Source of the DNA: Megalobrama amblycephala
Lineage: Eukaryota > Chordata > Actinopteri > Cypriniformes > Xenocyprididae
Length of the DNA stretch: 64,000 bases
Assembly (NCBI RefSeq): GCF_018812025.1
Contig: NC_063049.1
Span: 34,572,447-34,636,446 of the forward strand
Reading direction: 5' to 3'
In this document: positions 1-13,127 of the stretch, piece by piece
How positions within the stretch are numbered: position 1 is the stretch's first letter
Layout of the letters: each line of letters opens with the position of its first letter
Program-made: the position numbers and the translations under genes
The notes under the pieces: model-generated
What the model was told of the DNA's origin: nothing
The model's database searches: none
What the model saw: only the letters and a program-made list of their open reading frames with translations

Positions 1-1009
1 TCATACACATTTTTTTTCAGTGACTGTCTCTTTAGGAGAAATCACTTGCTATATCCAAACGACATCCATGACCACACTGTGCACAGCCACGGAAACTTGC
101 CATATCATGTTATGCAAAAAGACCTTTTGCATAGGCAGCATGTGAGTAAAATTCAGGATGAAGAGATGAGCAGCAATGATCAATGGGTGGGCTAATCTCT
201 TTCCACCTCATTTCCTTTCTCTAGCATGCTGGGTATATCCATGCAGAAAGTATCAACACTAACCTGGAGATGATCTGAGCCTTTACAGGTGAGTTCTTAA
301 ACAAGCATGCTGACAAATGAAAGCAACTCCACCACAGGAGACGGTCTATACACTCCTGAACATGACATCACACCTGAAACAGGTATCTTCCCTCTGTGTG
401 CATATAGCTCGATTGCACTCTCGACACGTATGGAAATGCAGACAAACATACTTCATCTCCCTGTCAGAACGCTCTGAAATTGATGTGCACACTGATTCTC
501 GCAGGTAGTCTTTTGCGAGCCATGTCTGGTCTGTGGTTCTCTGCTCCGTGTCCATCACCTGTAAACTACACAAAGAACAGTAATTGCTTGTCTGTGCTGT
601 CAGTTCAGCTTTTGGGGAATCTACACTTGCCAACACCAAGCAGATATTTACACATGGAATGAAATTACTCCCTTTTCAGTGCACCACTTCAGAGAGACAT
701 TACTAGCGGACCTGTCAGTCTGTTTGGAGCATTTTTTTTAAAATTTAATCTCACAGAATAATGTACAGCAGTCAGAGTAAAGTATTAAGAGTGGATTTTC
801 TTCTCGCGCATAAAGAGTCCTCACTTGTTTGCATTCTTGCGACAGCAAAGAAATCCCAAATCGTCAAACTGCAGTATTTGTTCAGTCTATAATTTTCTGT
901 TATGTTTACACACAGATGTACTGCACAAGCTCCCATACTCAGTCAGAATCCTAAGTTTCAGGGTCATATGATGAGGTTACATTCAGCTTATGGTAAAAAC
1001 CTCACTGTT
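1..1009. other. No gene or repeat recognised
   Basis: I see no exon, RNA gene or named repeat here. The overlapping short ORFs at 317-662 on both strands show no recognisable motif. Confidence 0.6.
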
Positions 1010-1250
1010 AAAGGGTTAGTTTACCCAACAATTAAAATTCTGTCATCATTTACTCACCCTCAAGTTGTTCCAAACCTAAGAGTTTTTTCTTCTGCTGAAC
1101 ACAAATAAAGATATTTTGAAGAATGTCGGTAATCAAACAGTTGATGGACCCCATTGACTTCCATAGTATTTTTTTTTCCTACTATGGAAGTTAATGGGGT
1201 CCCATCAACTGTTTGGTTACCCATATTTTTATTTGTTTCTATTTGGGATG
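1010..1250. repeat. AAAGGGTTAGTTcACCC MITE with hairpin
   Basis: It opens 'aaagggttagtttaccc' and continues 'ctgtcatcatttactcaccc', a terminus seen many times in this window (22849, 49777, 61227 and, inverted, 8340-8414, 32258-32332, 62150-62283). A strong hairpin lies at 1135-1213: 'aaacagttgatggacccc' pairs with 'ggggtcccatcaactgttt' across a T-rich loop. It is a non-coding, MITE-like cyprinid repeat. Confidence 0.75.
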
Positions 1251-1549
1251 AAACACAGTATGACCCTGGAAGATAAGACACAAAGACAGACATTTCAGTA
1301 CAAACGGTAAGATTAGAAAGTGCACGTGAGAAAAAATAATTACATCTTATTTTTAGATGTTTTATAAATCATTTGCCATTGTGAAACTGTCCTGAAGAGG
1401 CCTTCTCTTCCAAGTATGCGAGGATATTGTCTTATATAAGATGATCGTTTCAGATGATCTCTGAAAATGTAAAAATAGCAGCCAATATTCGCAATGCTCT
1501 ATTTACTGACTAACAGCAATATTGAAGTCAATTTCACCACCACCCCCGG

Positions 1550-1738
1550 CATATACGCCTGTCATAGTGAGCATAACTTTTACAGGGCATTTTTCAAATG
1601 GCACCTCCCCTGGAGAAATTCACAAGGCTATGAAACTCCTTTTATTTTTAGACAGATCTCAGGTATACACGACATTATCATTCAGCAGACCAGATATGTC
1701 AGTCAACGGACCAATCCACAAGGTCCAATGCTTTTTAG
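1550..1738 (+). repeat. Duplicated segment, gapped copy
   Basis: The segment from 'gcatatacgcctgtcatag' to 'ggtccaatgcttttta' matches 3712-4065 closely but lacks several internal blocks. The first four, reading from the left, are 12, 12, 33 and 9 nt; about 11, 13 and 90-100 nt follow. Both copies run into 'gctgggttaaaaacaa' type repeats. No gene is recognised in it. Confidence 0.75.
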
Positions 1739-2094
1739 AGTGCATTATACACTCTAATAAATGCTGGGTTAAAAACAACCCATGTAGGGTTGAAAATGGA
1801 CAAACCCAGCGATTGGATAGTTTTAATTCAGCCGTTTGATTTAAATGTTTACCCAATGTACTGGGCAGTTTTATTTAACCCAACTATTGTTTAAAAATTA
1901 CTATATGGCTTGCTTAAAATGAACCCAAAATAGGTTCAGACATCAGACATAATTACTAAAGGCAACAATAATAATCAAAAGGTGAACATTTTTTAATAAG
2001 CAATTTAATAAATGTTTATGGTTTAATTATTATTCATTAAACTTATTAATAAATGTTCATTTTAATGTGCATTTTAAGCAAAACTTTTTTTATT

Positions 2095-3712
2095 TTAGAA
2101 TTCTTTTTACAGAACATCCCCCATCCCAACATTGAAACCCCTTACAACTGAGGAAAAGAAAAGACAGTGTGAAAAAATAAAATAAAATAAAATAAATAAA
2201 TAATAATTATTAAATTATAATAAATAAATAACTAAATAAAAAATATTGTCATCAATGCATTTTCTTTGCGGAGGAAACTTTTGTACATAAGGTAACAGGA
2301 GCAAGTTACATTTATGTTACATTAACTTGTCATACAAGTCTCTATGACCCATCTTATTTACATATCTAAATACAGTGTAATACTTCTCCATCTTTGCAAA
2401 AATATATCCATCTTCATTTGTAGGCATGCAGTCATTTTTTCCATTGTATAGACTTGTTTCAGTCTCTGAGTCCATTGAACCAAACTTGGAAGTTCTTTTT
2501 CCTTCCAATGCACTGTTATCATTTTTTCACTATCAATAACAATATTCGCAGTACGTATCTCTTTTCCTCATTATACATTTTTTTTGGACAATGCTCCCAA
2601 TGAACATACCACTGGATCTAGAGGTATCTCTACCTCTAGTATCTTGTTTATTTCTTTTTAACACTTCTTGAATAACACTTTTTAAACAATTTTTGGGCAA
2701 TCCCAAAAAAAAAAATGTGCGTATGATCTCCTATTTTACCACATTTTCTCTAACACAGTGCCACAGATGGTTCTTTCACATATGCAGAGATCACATGAGG
2801 TGTATTGAAATATCTAATTTTTACTTTCCAGTTAAATTCTTTCCATAATTGGCTATTAATACCTTGATGGCATCCCTTACATAATTCTTCCCAGATTTCA
2901 TCTTCAATTATAGTATTAGTTCAAATTCCCATTTTCCTTTAATATCTCCAGGGTTTTGTTTAATATTAGTTATTAGCCTGTTATATAAATGAGAAACATG
3001 TTTTTTAGTTGGAAAATGTTTTTCTGCAATATTAATAAAGTATTCTTCTATTTTGTTTGGTTCTTTCATGACCAGGGGCCCATTTCAGAAAGGAGGTTAA
3101 GAGAAAACTTAGAGTTTCCCATTTCAGGGTAAGTCAACTCAGAGTTGGTTGAACCTCCTTATTGAAACGGGCCCCAGGTCTTTCTCTTCATGACTTGTGA
3201 TATAATGTCTTATCTGGAAATACCTATACATATCTTTAGATGGTATACTAAATTGTGAAGTTGTGAAAAAGATCTAAGTTAATTTCCACTGAATAATTGG
3301 TTTATTGTTCTAAGACCTTTATCAGCCCATGTTCTAAATCCACTGTCCCATACAGAAGGAAGAAATTCAATATTACCTACTGTAGGCATGGCCCTAGAAA
3401 TAGATTCTGGACCTCCAAACATTTTTTTAATTTTTGTCCAGATTTTTAGAGTATGTTTTATCCATTCATTTTAAGTTTTAATTTTAGGGCCTGATTTTAT
3501 GTTTATAAAAGGTAGAATGGACAAGGGTGTCCCTTTGACTGAACTTTGTTCTATTTTAACCCATCCTGATTCTTTGTCATTTTTAATCCTGGCCACTACT
3601 GCAGTTAACTGGGCTGCCCAGTAGAAATATTTTCGGTAAACCTAGACCTCCTTTCTCCTTTTTATCCTAGGTTTCTTTTTCTGCCATACGAATTTACTAA
3701 TTAATTTATCTA
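2095..3712 (-). mobile_element. L1-type non-LTR retrotransposon, broken 3' end of ORF2
   Basis: Reading the minus strand down from 3712 gives LDKLISKFVWQKKKPRIK, then GGLGLP, YWAAQLTAVVARI, SGWVKIEQSSVKGTPLSILP and, after more breaks, MYRYFQIRHYI and a final MEKMTACLQMK-like end with several frameshifts and stops. These are the landmarks of the C-terminal third of L1 ORF2 after the reverse transcriptase (FxWxxKKPRI, GGLGLPN, YYWAAQL, YLQLRHF). The 5' part, with the polymerase and endonuclease, is absent, as expected for 5'-truncated L1 insertions. An A/T-rich tail lies at 2160-2245. It is interrupted by a 101-bp MITE at 3075-3175 and is clearly dead. Confidence 0.82.
3075..3175. mobile_element. 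Short foldback MITE nested in the L1
   Basis: It begins GGGGCCCATTTCAGAAAGG and ends CCTTATTGAAACGGGCCCC, which are near-perfect inverted termini; the whole is 101 bp. It breaks the L1 reading frame, so it is younger than the L1 insertion. It is non-coding. Confidence 0.8.
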
Positions 3713-4065
3713 GCATATACGCCTGTCATAGTGAGCATAACTTTTACAGGGCATTTTTCAAATGGTCAAAACTTCTCCACCTCCCCTGGTTAAAATCTAA
3801 AAGAAATTCAGTTTGGGTTCCTTGCCGCTTCGCCTTTGGCTTGCAAGGCTATGAAGTGCTTCTGACTCCTTTTATTTTTAGACAGATCTCTATATAAATA
3901 AAGGTATACGGAAGGGATTGGAACGACATTATCATTCAGCAGTAGTGAGAGAGGGAGAATCTCCCACCTTACTATACATTTTGTATGTGCTTTATTAGTT
4001 TTTTTGAGTTTGCCTAGCTGGCTGTCAGTCAACGGACCAATCCACCAGGTCCAATGCTTTTTAGC
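3712..4065 (+). repeat. Duplicated segment, long copy
   Basis: This is the fuller counterpart of 1550-1738, abutting the L1 at its left edge and running into 'ctgggttaaaaacaaatg' repeats at 4080-4160. It includes the blocks missing from the short copy. It is non-coding as far as can be seen. Confidence 0.75.
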
Positions 4066-4159
4066 AATCATTTAACCCAGTGTTAAAACAAACCATTGCT
4101 GGGTTTTATACACTGGGTTGTTTTTAACCCAACTAAAAAATGCTGGGTTAAAAACAAAT

Positions 4160-6980
4160 GAAAACCTGTAAGGGACAAGTACTGTCTTAAAGTCCAGTTG
4201 CACGCAAACCCGCTTTCATTATCTATAAAATGGCTTACTCCATTAACATTAATATATCTGTGCGTCTTTCTTTTTTCCACAGGTGGCTGGAGCTCCGAGA
4301 CACTATCAAGAGTTGAGAGGAGGGAGAGAACAAGAAAGGCATCCCTATGGACCAAACATGTGCAATAGGTGAGAATGCAGTTACTTAAGTTTTAAAGGGA
4401 ACAACAGCACTGCAGTGTACACTTTTTTTCTTAAGATGGAAGTGAATGTTAACAAAGGGGTCATGCAAAAGATGAGAGGAAACACTGTTTCACATTCCTT
4501 AAGCAGCATGTATTAAGTCTTTATGCATAAAATAAAGCCATTTGGGTCTCTACATTGAGTATTTCCTTTAATAGCAGCCAGAACACATTTGTCTGAGGTA
4601 CACAATAAGACGTCTTTGTTTTTGGACTGGAAGGAAAGTTATATGTTTTAATATACGTCAAGCACTTTTATCTTAAATGATTAGAACTTTGTGTCTCTGA
4701 TACAACTTGTTTAATTTCTTTATGTTGTAAACTGTACCAAGTCTAGAACTACAATCACACTATCTTACTTAAATATTTAAAAGTCCTGATGGAACATTAA
4801 AAGTCAGAGGTAATATAATTACAAAGTTTAGACCCTCTACGTTTCACACAAATCCATAATTTTTTCATTTATTTTACATAACGCAGCATTTGAATGTTAG
4901 GAGTGCATGAAATTTAGGACATTGGTTTTACTTTTAGATTCCACATTAAAAATGTATAAAATATTATGAATTGCAAATTATATATCTGGAAAATATTTAT
5001 TTTCTATTAAGGTCTTTAATATCTTTTATAAACCAGAGAAAAACTAATTAATCACAATTATTCACTATTATGATTAATATTATTCTTTTTACAATTATTC
5101 GATTTAAATATATATTTCTCACAGTTATTACTCACAATACATTACAATTATTACTCACAATTATTATTATTATTTACAGTTATTCTATTTATATATGTAT
5201 AAAATATTATAAATGGCAAAAAATATAATATCTGTAAAATATCTAGAAAATATTAATTTTCTGTTAAGATCTTTAATATCTTTTTCAACATTAGTTGACA
5301 TGTAAACCAAAGAAAAAAATATTACTCAATTATTAATTACTAATTATTAAATTATCACACAATTATTACTCACAATTATTAAATTTTTTATAATTATTTT
5401 ACAACCAATCACAATTATTAATCACTATTATTTTATTCTATTAATAACCATAATTATGGCTAATAGAATAAAATAATTGTGATTAATTTAAGTATTTCTA
5501 ATCAGTCTTTAGAAAGCAGCAAAAACCGTAGCAATGTCAAATTCTGCACATTTCAGCTTTCATTTTATTATTTATTTTTTAAAACTATTTTTACATTTTA
5601 TTATACTATTTTTCTCTGAACTTTTCTGCTGAGCACTTTGCAGGCCTCCTGGGGGTCCCTGAACTGCAGTTAGAAAACCCTTGATAGAGGCAAAAACACT
5701 GCAATATTTTCCTCGTCCTCAGGGTGGCGTTGAGTCTGCCTGCAGCCCCGGACGGACGGCTTAACTCAAGCCTCCTTCCTGTCTACCAACTTACAAGAGC
5801 AGCAGTAACCATGGTAACTCCTTCAGAACCCAGGGCAAACATTTATAGGGCAATGGATTTGCTTGAGAAATACTAAAAAGAGCTAAAATAGAAGACGGCA
5901 GTCAGAGAGAAGCACGTCTGTGCGTTTGCAGGACAGCATGATAAAAACAAAAGCAATCGAGCTTTTTATGAGTTAATATGAACACTTGCCTTGATCCTTC
6001 ACCTCTTTTTCCTGTCCTTTCTCTCCAAGCTTTTTTGTTTGCTTTGCTGTCCTCCTTCTGTTTCCATAATTACAGCATTATGAAGGATTTGAGAGTTCTG
6101 CGAGCGCTGCCTGGGTTTCTCTTTCTCTCTGGTGCAGTAGTGGCAGTAATTTAGCATCACTGAAGCCTGCAGCAGTAGGGGAGTGTGCAACACTATAACC
6201 CTCACTCAGAGGAGCACAGGTGAGACCAGGAGCAGAGCTACCATTACCTCAGGAAGAAAGACAGTCCTTATTGCTGTCTATTTCGGAGCCCGAGAGAGAA
6301 CTGTCAAAGCCCGGTATGACACATATCCTTGTGATAATACTGCGTTATTAGGCCTAAAAGTTACTCTAAAGAGATTTTTCCCTGTTGGAAAATCCAGTTT
6401 ACGATTATAGTTGTGTTTTGGAACATAGTAGATGGTTTCTATAGCTGGCCATTAACTAAATACCTTGACCACTTTGAGTTGCTATGACCAGAAAGTTTGT
6501 TGCTGGTCTCCTAAATTCCAGAACTTTAGCATAAGATGGATTTTCCAGGAGGGTTTTGAAAGTGTTCTGCTGTTTGAGAGTGAGCAAAGAAAGATTAGTC
6601 TATGCCATGTCCCACTAGAACAGTCATCAGTGCAGAGACAAGAGATGTTACACACCTTACATCAGTAAAATGATCATGCTCGTCAGCGCTCTTTCTACTA
6701 ATGAGCATCCTAATTCATGATTGTATCACACACACTCTGACTAATGAGTCTAATTGCTAGTAAAGGGAGACAAACAAAGTGGAGCAAAGGTTTGCACAGG
6801 AAGACTTCAGCTGCACAATGCTGCAGAAAACAACTCATGGTACAATAGCGAAGGTTAGCTTTTTTTTTTTTTTGTCACTGCCCTGCAGCAATACAAAAAT
6901 GCATGACCTTTCAATTTCTACTCTTATTTCTATATCTATTTTCAAATGCTAGTGATCTGTATGCATTTATTTTGTATTTA
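4160..6980. other. Unassigned sequence with an AT-rich hairpin block
   Basis: No gene is recognised. Positions 5040-5490 are very AT-rich with repeated 'cacaattatta' units; within them 5418-5485 forms a hairpin ('attattttattctatta' against 'taatagaataaaataatt'). The segment 5700-6300 is less AT-rich but shows no coding signal. Confidence 0.55.
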
Positions 6981-6984
6981 TATA

Positions 6985-7035
6985 TATATATGTATATGCA
7001 TTTGGCAAACAATTTTATCCAAGGTAATTCGTACT
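6985..7035. repeat. GCATTTGGCAGACGCTTTTATCC-type repeat fragment
   Basis: 'tatgcatttggcaaacaatt' and 'ttatccaa' match a short module found in many fish retroposon tails. Other copies are at 9475-9520 and, inverted, 19118-19165. It follows a short (TA)n run. Confidence 0.55.
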
Positions 7036-7910
7036 TTATCAGTTCATTCAATCCGCAGCAATCAAACTCATGGTCATGATAGTGCCATGTACAGATGTAC
7101 AGAAAAACTTGTGCAGGGGGAAACACACATTCAACCCTGGAGGTCTGTAGTGGAACTGCCGTGTACTCTAAAATCTATGGTTTGTTGTATTGTTGAGCAG
7201 TACTTTAAAGGATAATTCACCCTAAACTACACTAAAACTAAACCTTACACTGAAATAAAAGTAAATTTAACCTAAATATTAATATTTAAACAAAAACAAA
7301 TAAAAATAACAAAAGCACATAAAATTATGCAGAGCGCATAACAGGATATGGTGACGATAAAAATTGGGGTGGGAGAAAAAAATATATTTCATTTATATTT
7401 CATTCTCTTGCGAAACGTTTGTTTCACTGAGAAACTTTGGTTTCACTTGAAAACTTTTGTGATTGAAATAATATGAGCTGGGAGGAAAAAATATATTTCA
7501 TTACTTTTGCAAGCAAACATACAGAGCTCCTAAAAGGACATAGTGGATAGGAGATGGGTGGAAAAAATGCTTTGAAATTTCCCAGAGAAACTTTGCGTTT
7601 GCTGACTTCGCTTACAAAACTTTTACGTTCCCTCCCAAAACCCAAATGTTTTGCGAGAGAATGCAAGGTTTCTCGTGTGAATGCAATGCAAATATAATTT
7701 TTCCTCCCATATTATATTTTTGTAAATATATCTCTGTAAAATTACTAAAAAGTAAACTAAATTGTAAATAAAAACTGAAAATATAAAAATAAAAGTCAAC
7801 ACACAATATTAATAAAAAATATAATAGTAAATAATAATTTAAATAATAATTTGTAAATAATATTTAAAAAACATAGTTCCAAAACAACATTGGACCCCGC
7901 TAACTTCAAC

Positions 7911-8414
7911 TAATCCATATGAATTGAGCGGTTTAGTCCAAATTTTCTGAAGGGACATGATCGCTTTATATGAATAACCGATTTAATGGCTTTTATTCAC
8001 ATATAAACATTCATCAACGCATTCATCAGTCATGCTCGATTGACATGAGAGAGCCAATGAGGTTCATTCTTGTGTTAAGCAGCACGTTTAAGCTACCGCA
8101 AGAACCAATGAGATTTGAGATTTTGAGCTTTTATTTATGTTTGCTGATCAATGTTTATATGTGAATAAAAGCCTAAATTCAATCTGTTCATCATATAAAG
8201 CGATCCAGTCTTTGGACTAAAGCGCTCAATTCACATGGATTCATTTTATGATCTCTTTATGAACTTTTTGAAGCATCAAATTGGTAGTTGCGTGAACTGT
8301 CAATGGAGGAACAGAAATCTTTCAGATGAACGAAAGTCTTATGGGTTTGGAATGAAATGAGGGTGAGTAATTAATGACAATTTTTTTTTCATTTTTGGGT
8401 GAACTAACGCTTTA
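7911..8414. repeat. Palindromic MITE ending in GGGTGAACTAACGCTTTAA
   Basis: Arms 'aatccatatgaattgagcgg' (7911) and 'gctcaattcacatggatt' (8224-8242) are inverted, and the inner arms 'cttttattcacatataaaca' and 'tgtttatatgtgaataaaag' pair as well. The right end 'gggtgagtaattaatgaca' followed by 'gggtgaactaacgctttaa' is the reverse of the AAAGGGTTAGTTCACCC terminus. The ORF at 7970-8164 is part of the fold. Confidence 0.72.
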
Positions 8415-10560
8415 ATCATACTTGTATAGCATTATACTTCACTTTGATGTACATGTCATAGAATACATTTATTACAAAAATTCTTACAGTGTAGAGAAGG
8501 GAACCTCTAAAATAGGCGCTGGATCAAATTCACACAAATGAAGTCCTGCTTTTGCTAAAGTTGTATGCCTATAGGTTTTACTTGGCTTGTACCACATATA
8601 TCTGCAAAAGAAAATAAATAGTGAAATGGAGAGCTGAATTGCGCTGATGTTTTTATCGTATCACCTCAAGACGTAAAAGCTCACATTCATTTGTTCAGGC
8701 TTCTCGGTAGAGAGCTTTGGAGAACAGGATTTGATATTACAGTGCTTCTGGTACAAGGACAAAACCTAGAGTGCTCTCTCCCTCTCTTAGAGTTTGTCCG
8801 TAACGAAGCGTGCAGGGGTAAATGATTGATGTCAGAATAAATTAAAGTGCAATGGAAGGACGTAACGCACTGTTCAGACTGACATCCATCAATTTAACCC
8901 TAAAAACTTTTAAATGGCAATTACAGGACTGTGGAACAGCAGGAGAAGAGCGAATGCAACATACAGTAGCCATTTGTCAGGAAGACATGTCATCAGTCTA
9001 TCAGCCTGGATTAACATGGCATCACCTTTGATTTATCTGCAGATGAGAAAAGCAATAACATTTCATACCCCTCATTAGTGTAGGATAGCACTGTATTTCT
9101 TTGACATTTTAACATATCCAGGATTATCACAAGATGCTTGGCAATAACAAATGAAGCTTGGGTTGGAAACCAGGCTGAAATTATGTGTTACAATTTCAAT
9201 TCAAGAACAAAAGATAGTTTGAAGCCTGGGGGAGCCTACCTTTGGATGGATTGGCATTTCTATGAGCGTGTGGAACATTTGTTGGTTCAACCAGTCACTG
9301 AAACTTTGTCATTTCAGACAGCCATCCTCCAAGGATGCAGCTGTTTTACAAAGATCGACTTTCACAGCATTTTCTCCTTCTCAGCTACTCACAGCCCTTT
9401 ATATAAAAATTATATAAGATGCTGAAACTCATCTGAACATCTGGCCTTTTTTGACGTCACAACACACGAATGCACATTTGTGCATTTGACGGATGATTTT
9501 ATCCAAAGTGATGAACAGAGAATAAAAGGTAAAAAAAAAAAAAATCAATGCATTTCTTGCATTTTCTGAGAATCGAACCATTGGTATTGTTAGAGCCAAG
9601 TTTAAAAAGATGAAGGGAGAGTTATCTGAATAGAGACAGACTTGTACTCCTCCACAAAGTCATGCTAGGATTGTGATGTGAGGAGACAGAGGGAGATTGA
9701 TACTGTCATTTTGCCATTGGACGGGTGGAGGACACAGCCTGTATAATGAATTGTGACACTTCAATTAGCTCCTCTAAGATAAACAATACAAAAATAACCC
9801 TCTTGCCTTTTCAGTTTTATGGCTAACGATCACAACACATTATATTGTTGCCATAAATTGTGTCCGGGGGCATCATTTCTACACTAGCACGACCGATTCT
9901 TGAAGGAATTAGTGAAAAACTTGAATATGTGTGAGTTACAACAGATAGACTTTAAGTTCTTCATCAGAAATGATTCATCTCATTCGAGAGCTCTCAGCAG
10001 GACTGTCTGATACCCATGGAATGTATGAATAAACACTGGATACGAGGAAATCAAAATGGATTATGGGTGAGTCATTTGAATCATTCGCTCAAGCGATTCC
10101 CTCAGCAACGAGGCTTTCACAACCGAAAAGAGTCTTATTAAAGGGCTCTTGACTTTTTTTTTTTATGATTAAATATGCTCCATGAGGTTCAACTATAATG
10201 TCAATTTTTTTTTTTTTTTTTTTTTTTGTGCAGAAAATGATTATTTTCAACCCTCATTCTGAGCCTCTGTCTGAATTGATTTGCTCCTTTACGGCTTGCA
10301 CGAGTTTTTCGAAAACATTATCCATTAAAACATGCATTCTGAAATAGTTAAACACAAGTCTGTGCCTGGAAGTGAAGGAGAATGACTCGTTCACTTAAAT
10401 GATTCAAAAGACTGATTCATTCACGAACGAAACGCCACAATCACAGCCAATCAGATGATTTTAGATTTAATAACAACCAATAAGATCCCATGATGGGCGG
10501 GCATTTTAGGACTTCCGATTCCATCGCCCCTATTTTCACGTTTTGATCTATGACATAAAA
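8415..10560. other. No gene recognised; scattered repeat scraps
   Basis: There is a GCATTTGGC-type scrap at 9475-9520, poly(T) runs at 10150 and 10205-10227, and 'gattcattcacgaacgaaac' type transposon-like sequence at 10380-10440. No exon is seen. The ORF at 9138-9425 has no recognisable motif. Confidence 0.5.
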
Positions 10561-10564
10561 CACA

Positions 10565-11165
10565 CCAGTTATAACCCACGTAGAAGGCAACGTTCTCAGG
10601 ACATTGTGCAACATTCCCTAAAAGTTCTCTAAAGGTGACGAAAATTCCGAACCTTTACAGAACATTAGGAACGTTCCTAAAACGTCCTCTTTTGGTAATG
10701 AAAGTGCTGAGTTCAAGGTTCCTTATATGACTTTAGGAGGATGTTCCAATTTGGTTAATTTTATGGTCACATAAGAACGTTACAATGAGGATATTTGGGA
10801 CATTAACAGAACGTTCCCACATGGTCCTCTGTTGGTCATTTAATAACGTTCCCGATATGAGTTAAGGGGGACGTTTTATTTTGGTTATTTTATGATCTCG
10901 CGATAACGTTACAAAGAGGACATTGCAACGTTCTGTTAATGTCCCAAATATCCTCATTGTAACGTTCTTATGTGACCATAAAATAACCAAATTGGAACGT
11001 CCCCCTAAAATCATATAAAGAACCTTGAACTGCAGCACTTTCATTATCAAAAGAGGACGTTTTATATCCCAAATATTCTGTAAAATTTCATAATTTTCGT
11101 CACTTTAGAGAACTTTTAGGCAAAGTTGTGCAAGGTCAAGAGAACGTCGCCTTCTACGTGGGAGT
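10565..11165. repeat. 600-bp near-palindrome built from AACGTTC motifs
   Basis: The ends 'aacccacgtagaaggc' and 'gccttctacgtgggagtt' are inverted, and the similarity continues inwards for about 260 bp per arm ('ggtcacataagaacgttaca' against 'tgtaacgttcttatgtgacc'). 'aacgttc' or 'gaacgtt' recurs many times. The 10862-11050 ORF is a by-product of the fold. It looks like a non-autonomous DNA element. Confidence 0.75.
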
Positions 11166-11454
11166 TTTATAGAAAATAATGAAGTTTGAAGTCACCATTA
11201 TGGAGGTGAGTGTTTGCTTTAGATGGGCTCTTGATTCTTGACTTTTTAATATTAGATTTTCTCTGGCAGCTTTAACTGTGTTATCAAGACATGTTTGTTA
11301 TAGCTAAAAACGCAAGAGATATTCTGATCAGATGAATTGGGTTGTTTAGTGCTGTTGATTCACTGATCATAACTAGAGTCTAAACTATGATTGTATTAAA
11401 TGTTAGACTTGCGTTAATGCTTAGGTTTTTACAGACAGAGTTTTGAGCAGTGTC

Positions 11455-11640
11455 TTTTAGACTCACACAGACATCATGAATCAGCGTATGAACCTCAACA
11501 ATGGTGACAATAAACAAAAATCTTTTTGTGACTTTAGTAGCTTGTTTTGTGATGTTCAGAGTTCATCTGTTATTCCGAAATTTTTGTCACCATTGTTGAG
11601 GATCATACGCAGAATCTTGATGTCTGTGTAAATCTACATA
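11455..11640. repeat. Foldback with about 50-bp arms
   Basis: 'acacagacatcatgaatcag' with 'cctcaacaatggtgacaa' pairs with 'ttgtcaccattgttgagg' and 'gatgtctgtgt' downstream. It lies between the 10.6-kb palindrome and related AACGTTC sequence at 12385-12605, so all three may be parts of one element of about 2 kb. Confidence 0.65.
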
Positions 11641-12384
11641 ATGCTGTCTGAATAATTTCTGCACAATGATAAAAACTTTCAAAATGTCAAAGCAGGACAG
11701 GATTTTATGCTTTATCATAGGACTGCAACAACATGAAAGAAATGCAATATTCAGAGATCAGTGAGTAAGACCACTGTATGATGATATATTCACCAAAAAT
11801 GAGCAACCAAATCCATCAGATTTTTTTTTGTTCCTCACAATTATTTCTTGTAACAAATGTGCTTTAGAAACACACAGTTACAACAACTGGAAATAAAATA
11901 ATGTCAAGGGTCAGGAGCCCAACTAAAGCAAGCGCTTATCTCCGTAATGGTGACATTTATAAATTTTAATAAAACCAACACCTCATTAAGAAGATTTGTA
12001 TGAAAGAAATAAAGTCAGAATGGTTTGTAATAAGTGAAGATGCTGAGATCTAGAGAGATCTGTTAGTGTTTAATGTTCTGTTTCTGTTATCTGAGTTTTG
12101 TGAGGTTACCATTGTGCTGGAGAGTAGATCCTGTGCTTCAGTCAGTGATGGTCCAGAAACACTGATGTTCTGCTGCATGTTGCTTTATTTAAAGACACTA
12201 ACTGTGTAGTTGCTGATGCAGTGATACAGCAGTTACATTTGCTCATGCGTGTGCTGTTGTCAGCTAATGACTTTCTGCAAGAGTTGTTTTTTTTTTTTGT
12301 AAGACATTTAAGAAAAAAAAGTTTTTGTTTGAACAGCCACTTTTGTTAGGCTATTTAGCTCTAATTTCAATTCAATTTTTTGAC

Positions 12385-12605
12385 AAGGGCAGCAGGGACG
12401 TTCTGAGAATATTTGCAAATAAAGTATTGTTCCCTAAAGGTTCAGAGAACATCCTGAATGTTCCCTGAAGGTCCACCAAATAACGTCCCCCAAACCTTAA
12501 AAGAACTCCACTGACCATCTCTGAATGTACTGGGAATGTTACTAGGCAACATCCTTAACACCAATGGGGACGTTCTGAGAATGTTCTGGGAACGTAAAAT
12601 TTCTA
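12385..12605. repeat. AACGTTCTGAGAA-rich repeat, related to 10565-11165
   Basis: 'gggacgttctgagaat' occurs at both ends of this block (about 12395 and 12567), with 'ggttcagagaacatcctgaa' between. The motif content is as in the palindrome upstream. The ORF at 12536-12760 starts inside it and is not a recognised gene. Confidence 0.55.
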
Positions 12606-13127
12606 GTGGGGAACCCACTTGTGATTTTTTAAACCTTTATTATGTCTTAAAAACGGCAGTTGCTAACAAGTTGCTAAAAGGGACTACTTCCTTTGGTGGG
12701 GACTTTAGACGTCATCATGACAAACAGGACATTTGGACAACATTTCTCATGAAAAAGTGAATAAGTATTCATACACAGCACAGATCATAATCAGCGAGCA
12801 TATTTTTAAATTAAAAGTTTGAGGAAACTTGGTGGCGGTGACGTTGATCCGCGACCATGGCGTGCTGTAGTCCGTTTATAGCCTACTGTTAGCTTTTTAT
12901 ATCTGACGACTTTATTTAGGCTTTAAAATGTATAAATGTTGTTAACCTGTAAAGATTATCTTGATAGACAAAATGTGTGTCAGAACTCTTTGTTAAACAC
13001 AGAGCTTATTTTTTGCAATTCTCCAAAATCTATGCGAAAAATGCATAGATTTTTTTTTCGATCGAGGGAACACGTGCGCTGCTAACTTCCAGGTTGGCCA
13101 ACAAAAACACGTCATCCCTGAGGTACT

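Noticed and set aside
1512..1573. Plus-strand frame encoding SPPPPAYTPVI, resembling the ErbB4 CYT-1 exon, with an 'aacag' acceptor-like and 'gtgagc' donor-like flank
   Set aside because: It is on the opposite strand to erbb4 and 29 kb past the stop codon. The Ala-Tyr-Thr-Pro part comes from a repeat unit (also at 3712) and the prolines from the flank, so the motif straddles a repeat junction. Judged coincidence.
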